Shown here: positions 1 through 7,690 of the stretch, in pieces
How the letters are laid out: each line of letters starts with the position of its first letter
Position numbering within the stretch: position 1 is the stretch's first letter
Source of the DNA: CAZTAK01 sp964611585
GTDB lineage: Bacteria; Pseudomonadota; Alphaproteobacteria; SHVP01
DNA length: 35,211 nucleotides
NCBI GenBank assembly: GCA_964611585.1
Contig: CAZTAK010000025.1
Span: 1 to 35,211, forward strand
Direction: 5' to 3'
The notes under the pieces: model-generated
The model's input: only the letters and a program-made list of their open reading frames with translations
Database searches by the model: none
Told to the model about the DNA's origin: nothing
Translations under genes and position numbers: made by a program

Positions 1-2
1 CC

Positions 3-106
3 AGAGCTTTTCCCGTTCGCATGCGTTCACGCGAAAAGCTCTATCCCTTTTACATGGTACGCAAATCGTCGTCGCCGGCGATTCCGCCGGCTCGGGATTT
101 GCTCTA
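3..106 (-). repeat. 104-bp two-hairpin repeat, copy 1
   Basis: First of four copies of a 104-bp element (others at 11485, 15693 and 21607). Read from its TAG end, the element has two parts. The first is a hairpin with outer arms GCAAATC/GATTTGC and inner arms CCGGCG/CGCCGG. After a short variable linker comes a second hairpin with arms AGAGCTTTTC/GAAAAGCTCT. Here it lies reversed, and its TAG (104-106 on the minus strand) is the stop codon of the adjacent enoyl-CoA hydratase gene. A (C/G)TAG foot followed by a hairpin resembles REP elements mobilised by RAYT transposases; that relationship is inferred, and no RAYT gene is in the window. Confidence 0.9.
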
Positions 107-892
107 GCTGCCCTTGAAGTCGGGTTTGCGTTTTTCGAGAAACGCCGCGACGCCTTCTTCTTTATCCTCGGAGGCGAACAGAAGAACCGTGGCGCGGCGC
201 TCGTATGCGAGTCCCGCCTCGAGCCCGGTTTCGAAGGCCTGCAAGATGGCTTGTTTTGCGTGCAGGATTGCGTGCGGGGCCTTGGCGGCGATCTTTTCGG
301 CGAGGTCGAGGGCACGATCCCGAGTCTTGTCCGGCGCCGTCACTTCGGCGGCGAGCCCGAGCGACAGCGCACCCGCGGCATCGATCCGTTCGCCCGTCAT
401 GATCAGTTTCATCGCCACCGATTTTCCCACCGCGCGCACCAGCCGCTGCGTGCCGCCGAGACCCGGGATCAGTCCGAGGTTGAGCTCGGGCAGGCCGAAG
501 CTCGCGGTATCGCCGGCAATCATGAAGTCGCACACCATCGCCAGTTCGCAGCCGCCGCCAAGCGCATAGCCGTTGACGGCAGCGATCATCGGTTTGGGGA
601 AGCGGTGAATCACATCCCAGTGCCGGAAACGGTCGGCGGCGGTACGGCTGAACATGCCACGCTGCTGCAGTTCGCCGATGTCCGAACCGGCCGCGAAAAC
701 TTTCAGCCCGCCGGTTACGACCACGCAGCGCACGCTATCGTCTGATTCGGCCTCGCCCAGGGCGCGTGCAATCTCCTGCCAAATTCGATCGGTGAAGGCG
801 TTGAGTTTTTTCGGTCGATTGAGGGTGATTTGCAGCACGCCCTCGCGTGGGTGGGAAAAAAGAACGTCTTGATAACCGGTATCTTGAGTCAT
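104..892 (-). CDS. enoyl-CoA hydratase/isomerase family protein
   Basis: Crotonase-fold protein of 262 residues, the usual length for a single-domain enoyl-CoA hydratase. Such enzymes add water across the 2,3-double bond of enoyl-CoA in fatty-acid or aromatic-acid beta-oxidation. The oxyanion-hole segments AAGSDI (67-72) and YALGGGCELAM (109-119) are present. Both catalytic glutamates of true hydratases are found, E116 in GGGCE and E136 in LPELNLGLIPGLGGTQ. The C-terminus EKRKPDFKGS is typical of the family. The stop codon is the first triplet of the 104-bp repeat. No Shine-Dalgarno sequence is obvious at the start. It is a single gene with no pathway partners beside it, so the acyl substrate cannot be named. 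Confidence 0.93.
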   Translation of the reverse strand: MTQDTGYQDVLFSHPREGVLQITLNRPKKLNAFTDRIWQEIARALGEAESDDSVRCVVVTGGLKVFAAGSDIGELQQRGMFSRTAADRFRHWDVIHRFPKPMIAAVNGYALGGGCELAMVCDFMIAGDTASFGLPELNLGLIPGLGGTQRLVRAVGKSVAMKLIMTGERIDAAGALSLGLAAEVTAPDKTRDRALDLAEKIAAKAPHAILHAKQAILQAFETGLEAGLAYERRATVLLFASEDKEEGVAAFLEKRKPDFKGS

Positions 893-964
893 GGCGGGCC
901 GGAGTATTGAGTTATGGCAGGAATGACCGTCGCGCTAGAGGTGAATTCGATTTCGCGCCCGACT

Positions 965-2536
965 CTATTTTGGCGGCCGGGTGCGGCGGCGCGGGCGGCG
1001 GCCGCGGCTGCTGTCCGAAGGTTTCGATTGCGTCGCCCGATCCTGGCCCGGGGCGCGTTGCAGGAACGCGGGCACGTGACCGCCGAGTCCTAATTCTGAT
1101 TCTGAATCGGCCTCGTGCGTAGGCGCACGCGGCTTGAGCTTGCGGCCGCCACCCGAATCGGCGGGTTTGGATCGGGTTCTGCCCGGTGTTTTCGAGCCGG
1201 CGGGTTTGGCTTCGCGTGTTGAATCCGGATCGGCGGGTTTGGATCGGGTTCTGCGTTGTGTTTTCGAGTCGGCAGGTTTGGCTTCGCGTGCTGGATCGCT
1301 ACTGGTTTTGCGGTCCGGTTTCGCAGCGCCGCCCTCGGTGCGTGGCTTGCGCCCACCCGCCTGGCGTCCCCGTCCCCGGCGGCGGCCGGGTTCGGCTTCT
1401 TCGAGCGTCCTTTTTTCGACGCCGGGCGGGTCCATCTTGGGGATATCGTGCCCGATCAGGGCGGCGATGGCGGCAACGTATTTTCCGTCTTCCGGCATGG
1501 CAATCGTAATCGCGCGGCCCGACAAGCCGGCGCGGCCGGTTCGGCCGATACGGTGAACGTAGGCTTCGGCGTGGGTCGGTACGTCGAAATTGAAAACGTG
1601 CGGCAATCCCTGAATGTCGAGGCCGCGCGCCGCGACGTCGCTCGCCACCAGGAAACCGATCCGGCCCGCCTTGAAACCTTCCAGCGTCTCCATGCGAAGC
1701 GATTGTGCCATGTCGCCATGCAATTCGGCGGCCGGGAGCCCGTGGCGCTTGAGCGAGCGGACCAAAACGCCAATGTCGCGCTTGCGGTTACAGAAGATCA
1801 GAGCATGCGAAGCATTTTCGCCGCGGATCAGGTTGCGCAGCACCTCGCGTTTCATATCGGGCTTGACCACGACCATGAACTGCTCGACCGTTTCGGCGGG
1901 GGATGCCGGCGGCGCGACGAAGATTTCCTTGGGATTGGACAGGAATTTCTTGGCCAGCCGCTTGATGTCTTGCGGCATGGTGGCGGAAAAAAACAGGGTT
2001 TGCCGCAATGTCGGCGTCAGTTGCACGATGCGCTCGACATCGGGCATGAAGCCCATGTCAAGTAATCGGTCGCCTTCGTCGACGACGAGGAACTTGATCC
2101 CGTTCAGCAACAAGCGTCCGTTTTCGACGTGATCCAGAAGCCGTCCGGGGGTGGCGACCAGGACATCGACGCCCCGGTCCACCTTCCTGTTTTGCTCATC
2201 CATGCTGACACCGCCGATCAGAAGCGCCAGCGACAGCTGGTAGTACTTGCCGTAAGTCACAAAATTCTCGGCGACCTGCGCCGCGAGCTCACGCGTCGGC
2301 TCCAGAACCAGCGAGCGCGGCATCCGCGCCTTTGGGCGGCCCGCGGCCAGAATGTCGATCATCGGCAGGGTGAACGAGGCGGTCTTGCCGGTGCCGGTCT
2401 GGGCGACGCCGAACATGTCGCGGCCCTGCAGGATGATGGGAATGGCCTGTTCCTGGATCGGCGTCGGCTGGCTATAGCCAGCGTCATCGACCGCGCGCAA
2501 TGCTTCGTCGCTAAGACCGAGATCGCGAAATTTCAT
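965..2536 (-). CDS. DEAD-box ATP-dependent RNA helicase (RhlE-like)
   Basis: A 523-residue superfamily-2 RNA helicase that would unwind RNA duplexes in the cytoplasm, in ribosome assembly or RNA decay. Seen in order: Q motif YSQPTPIQ (21-28), Walker A AQTGTGKT (45-52), PTRELA, TPGRLLD, motif II, FFSAT, RGLDIQG and HRIGRTGRAG. Motif II reads VDEGDR instead of VDEADR, an Ala-to-Gly change in the family signature. A basic, low-complexity C-terminal tail of about 150 residues follows the core and contains a 72-bp tandem duplication. I start at the ATG at 2536 (MKFRDLGLS), where family similarity begins. The frame stays open to 2749, but that extension would overlap the start of the divergent hydrolase gene. 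Confidence 0.93.
   Translation of the reverse strand: MKFRDLGLSDEALRAVDDAGYSQPTPIQEQAIPIILQGRDMFGVAQTGTGKTASFTLPMIDILAAGRPKARMPRSLVLEPTRELAAQVAENFVTYGKYYQLSLALLIGGVSMDEQNRKVDRGVDVLVATPGRLLDHVENGRLLLNGIKFLVVDEGDRLLDMGFMPDVERIVQLTPTLRQTLFFSATMPQDIKRLAKKFLSNPKEIFVAPPASPAETVEQFMVVVKPDMKREVLRNLIRGENASHALIFCNRKRDIGVLVRSLKRHGLPAAELHGDMAQSLRMETLEGFKAGRIGFLVASDVAARGLDIQGLPHVFNFDVPTHAEAYVHRIGRTGRAGLSGRAITIAMPEDGKYVAAIAALIGHDIPKMDPPGVEKRTLEEAEPGRRRGRGRQAGGRKPRTEGGAAKPDRKTSSDPAREAKPADSKTQRRTRSKPADPDSTREAKPAGSKTPGRTRSKPADSGGGRKLKPRAPTHEADSESELGLGGHVPAFLQRAPGQDRATQSKPSDSSRGRRPRRRTRPPK
1159..1297. repeat. 72-bp tandem duplication in helicase tail
   Basis: Two near-identical units with a 72-bp period begin at 1159 and 1231. 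The period is 24 codons, so the helicase frame is kept. The units encode versions of KTxxRTRSKPAD and (T/A)REAKPAxSKT in the basic tail, and the copies differ by scattered substitutions, so the duplication is not very recent. Confidence 0.75.
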
Positions 2537-2696
2537 GTGGCCGGGGCCGGTCGGGCGGGCCGGTCGCTCGCCTGAAGGAGAAAACCTACTATCATTGCCG
2601 GGTGGGATAGGGGATTTCAGGTGCGCCGTCAACCAATGCGGGGACTTGGCGGCTTCGCTGTTGACGCTCGCACAGGTCCGGCCCATAGCTTGGTTC

Positions 2697-3463
2697 ATGA
2701 GCGGCGATCCCCACCTGATTTTGCTTCCGGGCCTGTTATGCAACCGCAACCTGTGGGTCTATGCGCTCGATAATCTGCAGCATCTGGCCGAAATGAGGGT
2801 CCCGGACCTGACGCGTCAGGATTCGCTTGCCGCGATGGCGCGCCACGTCCTGGATCAGGCGCCGCCCCGGTTCGCGCTGGCCGGTCTGTCGATGGGCGGA
2901 TATCTGGCGTTCGAGCTTTGGCGTCAGGCGCCGCAGCGGATCGAGCGTCTCGCCTTCGTCAATACTTCGGCCCGGCCCGATTCGCCTGAACAAAGCGCGC
3001 GGCGGCGTGAAATCCTGTCGCAGGTGCAGATCGGTGAATTCCGCGGCATGACGGCAAGTCTGATGAAGGAAATGATCAGCGAAGGCCGGCTCGACGATAC
3101 CCTTTTGGTCGCCGCCATCACCGCCATGGCCGAAGACGTCGGCCGCGACGGCTTCATCCGCCAGACCACCGCCATCATGAGCCGACCCGACAGCCGACCC
3201 GACCTTGCCACCATCGACTGCCCGGTGGTGGTGATCGGCGGCGCCAACGATCGCCTGACCCCTCCCGAAATTCATGCCGAGATTGCCGGGCGCATCCCCG
3301 GGTCGCGGCTGTTCATTATCAGGAGTGCGGGCACCTCGCGCCGATGGAACAGCCCGAGACCGTGGCCGGGTTGCTGCGCGACTGGCTGGCGCTCGCCCGG
3401 CGCCACCGATCGGCAACGGTGTTTGCGGTTAAAGGCCGGACACTATCTGGCGGCGTACGATGA
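2697..3463 (+). pseudogene. alpha/beta hydrolase, frameshifted near 3321
   Basis: An alpha/beta-hydrolase-fold protein of about 255 residues. It begins with HLILLPGLLCNRNLW and has the nucleophile elbow GLSMGG (Ser65) and the acid-loop segment GGANDRLTPP (Asp185). After residue 208 the starting frame stops resembling the family. The expected ECGHLAPMEQPETVAGLL, with the catalytic His, appears in the frame beginning at 3323 and runs to a TGA at 3461-3463. One base therefore appears to be missing at about 3321. Read literally, the product loses its catalytic His and continues into unrelated sequence until 4241. It could be a decaying gene or a draft-sequence indel. Its last 35 bases overlap the convergent lipoprotein gene. 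Confidence 0.8.
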
Positions 3464-3983
3464 ACGGCAAGACGTTCAGCATGACCTGGCCCATCAGGTC
3501 GTTCAGCGCCGGGTCGTCCGGCCCCTTGAGGGCCGGCACGCGGATCGAGGCATAGGTGATCCATTCGTTATTGCGGCAGAACGCGGCGAAGACGTGGGTC
3601 TGGGTTTCGCTGCGCGCGGTGGCGATTTCGCCTGCGTCGCTGCACACGCGGCGGGAGCCGACCGCCGCGTCGGTGGGGCCGAAGACCAGCACCAACCGCA
3701 AACCTCGGCCGGGCTCGGAATGGGCCACGAAGTTGCCCGTGCCCGCCCAGGCGGGGATCGCCCGCGCACCGCGAATCGCGGCGTCGGACTGCGCTTGCGG
3801 AACCCCGAAGGGATTGCCGTGCACCTCCATCGGAAAGGTGCCGTTGCGGGAGACATAGCTGGCCAGCGAGGGCGAATAGAATTCGGAGATGCCGCTGGTG
3901 CCGACGCGCGTGGCGGTTCCGGCGCAAGCGGCAACGGCGACGGCAAAAGCCGCGGCAAGCAGCAATTTCAGAACGACACGCAT
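3429..3983 (-). CDS. putative lipoprotein of unknown function
   Basis: A 184-residue protein with a lipoprotein signal sequence: basic start MRVVLK, a hydrophobic Ala/Val-rich stretch and the lipobox VAAC with Cys near position 20. It is expected to be lipid-anchored on the periplasmic side. I chose the ATG at 3983 because it puts the signal at the N-terminus and has a GGAGG about 12 bases upstream; an in-frame start at 4052 would bury the signal. The mature part contains EFYSPSLASYVSRNGTFPMEVHGNPFG and FCRNNEWITYASI. I do not recognise a named domain. It lies 52 bp downstream of parE on the same strand and may be co-transcribed. Confidence 0.8.
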   Translation of the reverse strand: MRVVLKLLLAAAFAVAVAACAGTATRVGTSGISEFYSPSLASYVSRNGTFPMEVHGNPFGVPQAQSDAAIRGARAIPAWAGTGNFVAHSEPGRGLRLVLVFGPTDAAVGSRRVCSDAGEIATARSETQTHVFAAFCRNNEWITYASIRVPALKGPDDPALNDLMGQVMLNVLPFIVRRQIVSGL

Positions 3984-4035
3984 CCGTCCGCGGCGCCTCC
4001 TCGCCTTGCGGCACGGGCCTGCCGGCGCCGACGCT

Positions 4036-6012
4036 TCAAACGTCCACTTCAATCACATCTTCCGCGCGATCCTGAAAAAAGGCAAGGCGCAGTTCCGGTT
4101 TGCGCCCCATCAGGCTTTCGACCAGCGATGCGGTCTGTTCGGCCTCCTTCTCGGGGATTGCGACCCGCAGCAGCGTGCGGTGGGCGGGCGCCATCGTGGT
4201 TTCGCGCAACTGTGCCGGCAGCATCTCGCCGAGTCCCTTGAAGCGCCCGACCTCGACCTTGCCGCGGCCGTCGAAGTCGGTCTTCAGCAGCCGCTCACGG
4301 TGGGCGTCGTCGCGCGCATACATGATCTTGCCGCCCTGGCTGAGGCGGTACAGCGGTGCGTTGGCAAGATACAGATGACCGTTTTCGATCAATTGCGGCA
4401 GGACGCTATAGAAGAAACTCATCAATAGGGTCGCGATGTGGGCGCCGTCGACGTCGGCGTCGGTCATGATGATGATTCGTTCATAGCGTAGCGCGTTGTC
4501 GTCATAGCGTTCGCCCACGCCGCATCCCAGCGCCAGAGTCAGGTCGGCGATTTCCTGGTTGCCGCGCATCTTCGCGGCGCCGGCGCTGACGACGTTGAGA
4601 ATCTTGCCGCGGATCGGCAGCACTGCCTGGGTTGCGCGGTCGCGCGCCTGTTTGGCCGAGCCGCCGGCCGAATCGCCCTCGACGATGAAGAGTTCCGTGC
4701 CCTTGGCCGCGGCAATCGAGCAGTCGGCGAGTTTTCCTGGAAGGCGAACCTTGCGGGTCGCTGATTTGCGCGACACCTCGCGTTCGTCGCGCCGCCGGAG
4801 CCGCGTCTCGGTCCGTTCGGCAACGGTGTCGAGAAGGGCCCGCGCTGCCACCGGGTCGCCGCTTAACCAGTGATCGAAATGATCCCGAAGCGCCGTCTCC
4901 ACCAGCTTTCCGGCCTCGGGGCTGGTAAGTTTTTCCTTGGTTTGCCCCTGAAATTGGGGTTCGGGCAGAAACAGGCTCATCATCACCGCGGCCCCGCCGA
5001 TCACGTCCTCGGCCGTGAACTTCGCCGCGCGTTTGTCCTTTACGAGGGCGCCGTGGGCCTTGAGGCTCTTGCTCAGGGCCGCGCGCAAGCCCGCTTCGTG
5101 GGTACCGCCTTCAGGCGTCGGCACGGCGTTGCAATAGAAGCCGGCGTGCGGCTCGGCATCTTCGGGCCAGGCGATGGCCCACTCGACGCGCCCCTTCTTG
5201 CCGTTGAAGGGTGCTTTGCCGGCAAAGGGCGCCTCGGTGGCAGCGGCGCGTCCGTCAAGAACCGCATCGAGCGCGTCCACCAGCCCGCCCGGGAAGCGAA
5301 AGGTCTCGCGTTCCGGTGTCGTCTCCTTGGCGCCCAGCAAAGCCGGATCGCATCGCCAGCGGATCTCTGCGCCCGGAAACAGATAGGCCTTGGAGCGCGC
5401 CAGACGATAGAGCCGCGCCGGCTTGAACGAGGCCTTGCTGCCGAAGATTTTCGGATCGGGGTGAAAGGTGACGGTGGTGCCGCGCCGGTTCTTCACCGCC
5501 TTCGATGTGAGTCTGGATTTGGGCTTGCCGCGGCAGTAGGTCTGCCGCCACAGTTTCCCGTCGCGCGCCACCTCGACCGTGAGATCGTCGGCCAGCGCAT
5601 TGACCACCGAAACTCCGACGCCGTGCAGGCCGCCCGAGGTTTCGTAGGCCTTGCCATTGAATTTGCCGCCCGCGTGAAGCGTCGTCAAAATGACTTCGAG
5701 CGCCGACTTCTTCTTGAACCTGGGATGCGGATCAACCGGGATGCCGCGTCCGTTGTCGCGCACGGTGAGATAGCCGTCGGCACCGAGGTCGATCTCGATC
5801 CGCGTCGCCGCCCCCTGGAGCACCTCGTCGACCGCATTGTCGATCACTTCGGAGGCAAGGTGATGCAGGCCGTCCTCGCCGGTGCTGCCGATATACATGC
5901 TGGGCCGGCGGCGCACCGGCTCAAGCCCTTCAAGAACTTCGATGTCGCGGGCCGAATAGGATTGCGGTTTGCGCTTGCGGCCCCGGGGCGGGTCTTCGAA
6001 CAGGTCGGCCAT
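4036..6012 (-). CDS. parE: DNA topoisomerase IV subunit B
   Basis: A 658-residue type IIA topoisomerase ATPase subunit that pairs with ParC to decatenate daughter chromosomes. The GHKL ATPase motifs are clear: EVIDNAVDEV, DNGRGIPV and GGLHGVGVSVVNAL in the first 145 residues. The transducer domain follows, then the TOPRIM metal site with EGDSAGGSAKQARDR and TDADVDGAHI, and the core motif GRFKGLGEM. The length and the DPHPRFKKKSALEVILTTLHAGGKF region fit ParE rather than the longer GyrB. It ends with TGA. The lipoprotein gene follows on the same strand, and the thioesterase gene is divergent 114 bp upstream. Confidence 0.96.
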   Translation of the reverse strand: MADLFEDPPRGRKRKPQSYSARDIEVLEGLEPVRRRPSMYIGSTGEDGLHHLASEVIDNAVDEVLQGAATRIEIDLGADGYLTVRDNGRGIPVDPHPRFKKKSALEVILTTLHAGGKFNGKAYETSGGLHGVGVSVVNALADDLTVEVARDGKLWRQTYCRGKPKSRLTSKAVKNRRGTTVTFHPDPKIFGSKASFKPARLYRLARSKAYLFPGAEIRWRCDPALLGAKETTPERETFRFPGGLVDALDAVLDGRAAATEAPFAGKAPFNGKKGRVEWAIAWPEDAEPHAGFYCNAVPTPEGGTHEAGLRAALSKSLKAHGALVKDKRAAKFTAEDVIGGAAVMMSLFLPEPQFQGQTKEKLTSPEAGKLVETALRDHFDHWLSGDPVAARALLDTVAERTETRLRRRDEREVSRKSATRKVRLPGKLADCSIAAAKGTELFIVEGDSAGGSAKQARDRATQAVLPIRGKILNVVSAGAAKMRGNQEIADLTLALGCGVGERYDDNALRYERIIIMTDADVDGAHIATLLMSFFYSVLPQLIENGHLYLANAPLYRLSQGGKIMYARDDAHRERLLKTDFDGRGKVEVGRFKGLGEMLPAQLRETTMAPAHRTLLRVAIPEKEAEQTASLVESLMGRKPELRLAFFQDRAEDVIEVDV

Positions 6013-6126
6013 TGCGCGGACCCTGGACTTCCTCTATGAACAAGACGTCATGGTGGGCCGCACTATAGAGTAGGCGAGAGCCCGCCTACAACAAGATATG
6101 GTACCCCGGACCCAAATGGAAACCCC

Positions 6127-6522
6127 GTGAGCGAAATCGGTCCCGTTCGTACCAATGCCGGCGAGCCGACCATCCGCACCGTGCCGCGCATGGCCGACGC
6201 AAATTCGTCCGGCGATATTTTCGGCGGCTGGCTGCTCTCGCAAATGGACATCGCCGGCGCGATCCCGGCGATCGCCCGTGCCAAAGGCCGGGTCGTTACC
6301 ATCGCCATCGACGCGATGACCTTTCACGCCCCGATCCATGTCGGCGATCACGTCAGCGTCTATGCCGAAGTGGCGAAGGTCGGGCGGACCTCGTTGTCGA
6401 TCCGCATCGAGACCATCGCGCGGCGCGTGGGCACAAGCGAAGAAGTGCGCGTGACCGAGGGCACGTTCGTCTATGTCGCAGTCGATGAAAACGGCAGGCC
6501 GCGGAAGGTGCCGGCGGAGTAG
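6127..6522 (+). CDS. yciA: acyl-CoA thioesterase, YciA family
   Basis: A 131-residue hot-dog-fold thioesterase that hydrolyses acyl-CoA to free acid and CoA in the cytosol. The diagnostic segment DANSSGDIFGGWLLSQMD, with the catalytic Asp of GDIFGGW, is followed by GRVVTIAIDAMTFHAPIHVGD and a C-terminal YVAVDENGRPRKVP. These match E. coli YciA closely in order and length. The start is GTG at 6127; the nearby ATG at 6116 is in another frame and meets a stop after four codons. The gene is divergent from parE. Confidence 0.92.
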   Translation: MSEIGPVRTNAGEPTIRTVPRMADANSSGDIFGGWLLSQMDIAGAIPAIARAKGRVVTIAIDAMTFHAPIHVGDHVSVYAEVAKVGRTSLSIRIETIARRVGTSEEVRVTEGTFVYVAVDENGRPRKVPAE

Positions 6523-6603
6523 GGCGGCGCCCCATGGGGGCCGCTCTGATCGGGCCCGCTCGCGGGCGATCCCGGGCCGCCAGCCCTTAGCGGTCGAACG
6601 TGT

Positions 6604-7299
6604 CTACTCCGCCCAGTACCAGGCCGGAAATGTGGCGAGGTGGTCTTCAACTGCCTTGACACCGGGAACGTTCTTGATCGCTTCGACAATGGGGACGCGG
6701 CGCTCCTCGTTCTGAATGTATCCCCAAACGCTGACGATTCCGGATTCGACGATGACATTGATGTCGGGGCGGTCCACGGCCTTCAGCGCGCGGACGACGA
6801 GCAGCACTTCCTGACGAATTTCCCGGTCGCCGGGCTCGGGTTCCGGCTCGCTGGCGGGTTTCTGCGTCGCGAGGGCGCGAACCAGATCGGCGCGGCTCAC
6901 GATGCCGGCCAACCTGCCGTCCCTCAGAACCGGCACGCGCTTAATGTGCTTTTCGGCAAGAATCTCGGCGATCTCGATGACCGATGTGTCCGCATCGACG
7001 CTCACCACCTCGCGCGACATGATGGCCGAGGCGGTTCGTGCGGTTGCCTTGAGGTACGCCTCATCCAATTCTACCGGATTCTCGAAAAACGCGAGCCACC
7101 TTGATGGGTGGGGTACAGTTCCGAGTTCGCGCCGGCGCAAAAGGTCGCCCTCGCTCACCACGCCGACGATCTCGCCGGAATCGTTTACCACCGGCACCGC
7201 GCTGATTCCATACGCGGAAAGAGTTGCGGCAATTTCCTGGACCGTCGCTTCGGGAGTGACGGTTTTCGCAGGGCTGGTCATGACATCCTGTGCCTGCAT
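6604..7299 (-). CDS. CBS-CBS-BON domain protein
   Basis: A 231-residue protein with two CBS domains and a C-terminal BON domain. CBS1 covers about residues 3-60 (VMTSPAKTVTPEATVQE to GVVSEGDLLRR). CBS2 covers about 92-147 (IMSREVVSVDADTSV to GIVSRADLVRAL). BON covers about 158-228 (IRQEVLLVVRAL to GVKAVEDHL). CBS pairs usually bind adenosyl nucleotides, and BON domains bind membranes or envelope partners. No signal peptide is seen, so a cytosolic sensor or adaptor is likely. The ATG at 7299 is chosen because it is preceded by GAGGT at good spacing and begins directly at CBS1; an upstream in-frame start at 7368 adds no conserved sequence. Confidence 0.9.
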   Translation of the reverse strand: MQAQDVMTSPAKTVTPEATVQEIAATLSAYGISAVPVVNDSGEIVGVVSEGDLLRRRELGTVPHPSRWLAFFENPVELDEAYLKATARTASAIMSREVVSVDADTSVIEIAEILAEKHIKRVPVLRDGRLAGIVSRADLVRALATQKPASEPEPEPGDREIRQEVLLVVRALKAVDRPDINVIVESGIVSVWGYIQNEERRVPIVEAIKNVPGVKAVEDHLATFPAWYWAE

Positions 7300-7690
7300 G
7301 ATTACCTCGATGGTTTCAAGTTGCGTTGATGGTAGCCGTTTACCTGCTGCCACCGGATGCGCCCGCACCGCGGGACGCGCCGGGGGAGTTCAAACGCCGT
7401 GGTGCAGGTGGCCGAGAATGGCCCGCCGCGCGCGATCCGCCATCGTTTCAATTGACCGTGGTATGGCGGCTGCGCGGGCGGGGACTGCACCACGGCTTAT
7501 GCGACGGTATATGGTGTGAGTTGGGCGATGCTCCGCCGCGGCATCCCGACGCAGGCGCCGGTTCTCGCTCAAGGATTTGCGAGGTTCGACACCGCTGGTG
7601 CAGCGAGGACGGGGCGGCGTGGGTGGCGCAATCGAGAAGGGGCCGCGCGTGCGAACGGCTCCTTCGTTCCGGCTCGGATGCCGGAGAACG
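7300..7690. other. intergenic region, no gene supported
   Basis: This is 391 bases between the CBS-BON gene and the end of glnA. Several short frames are open on both strands, but none has a recognisable motif or convincing start. A short inverted repeat (CCGGC/GCCGG with a 6-base loop, about 7668-7683) lies just downstream of glnA without a T tract, so it is at best a weak terminator candidate. Confidence 0.5.

Noticed and set aside
2535..4241. A 568-codon plus-strand open frame
   Set aside because: Only the part up to about 3320 resembles a protein family; the rest is the hydrolase in the wrong frame and antisense of the lipoprotein gene.
4870..6039. Long plus-strand frame opposite parE
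   Set aside because: Third-position GC shadow of parE with no motifs.
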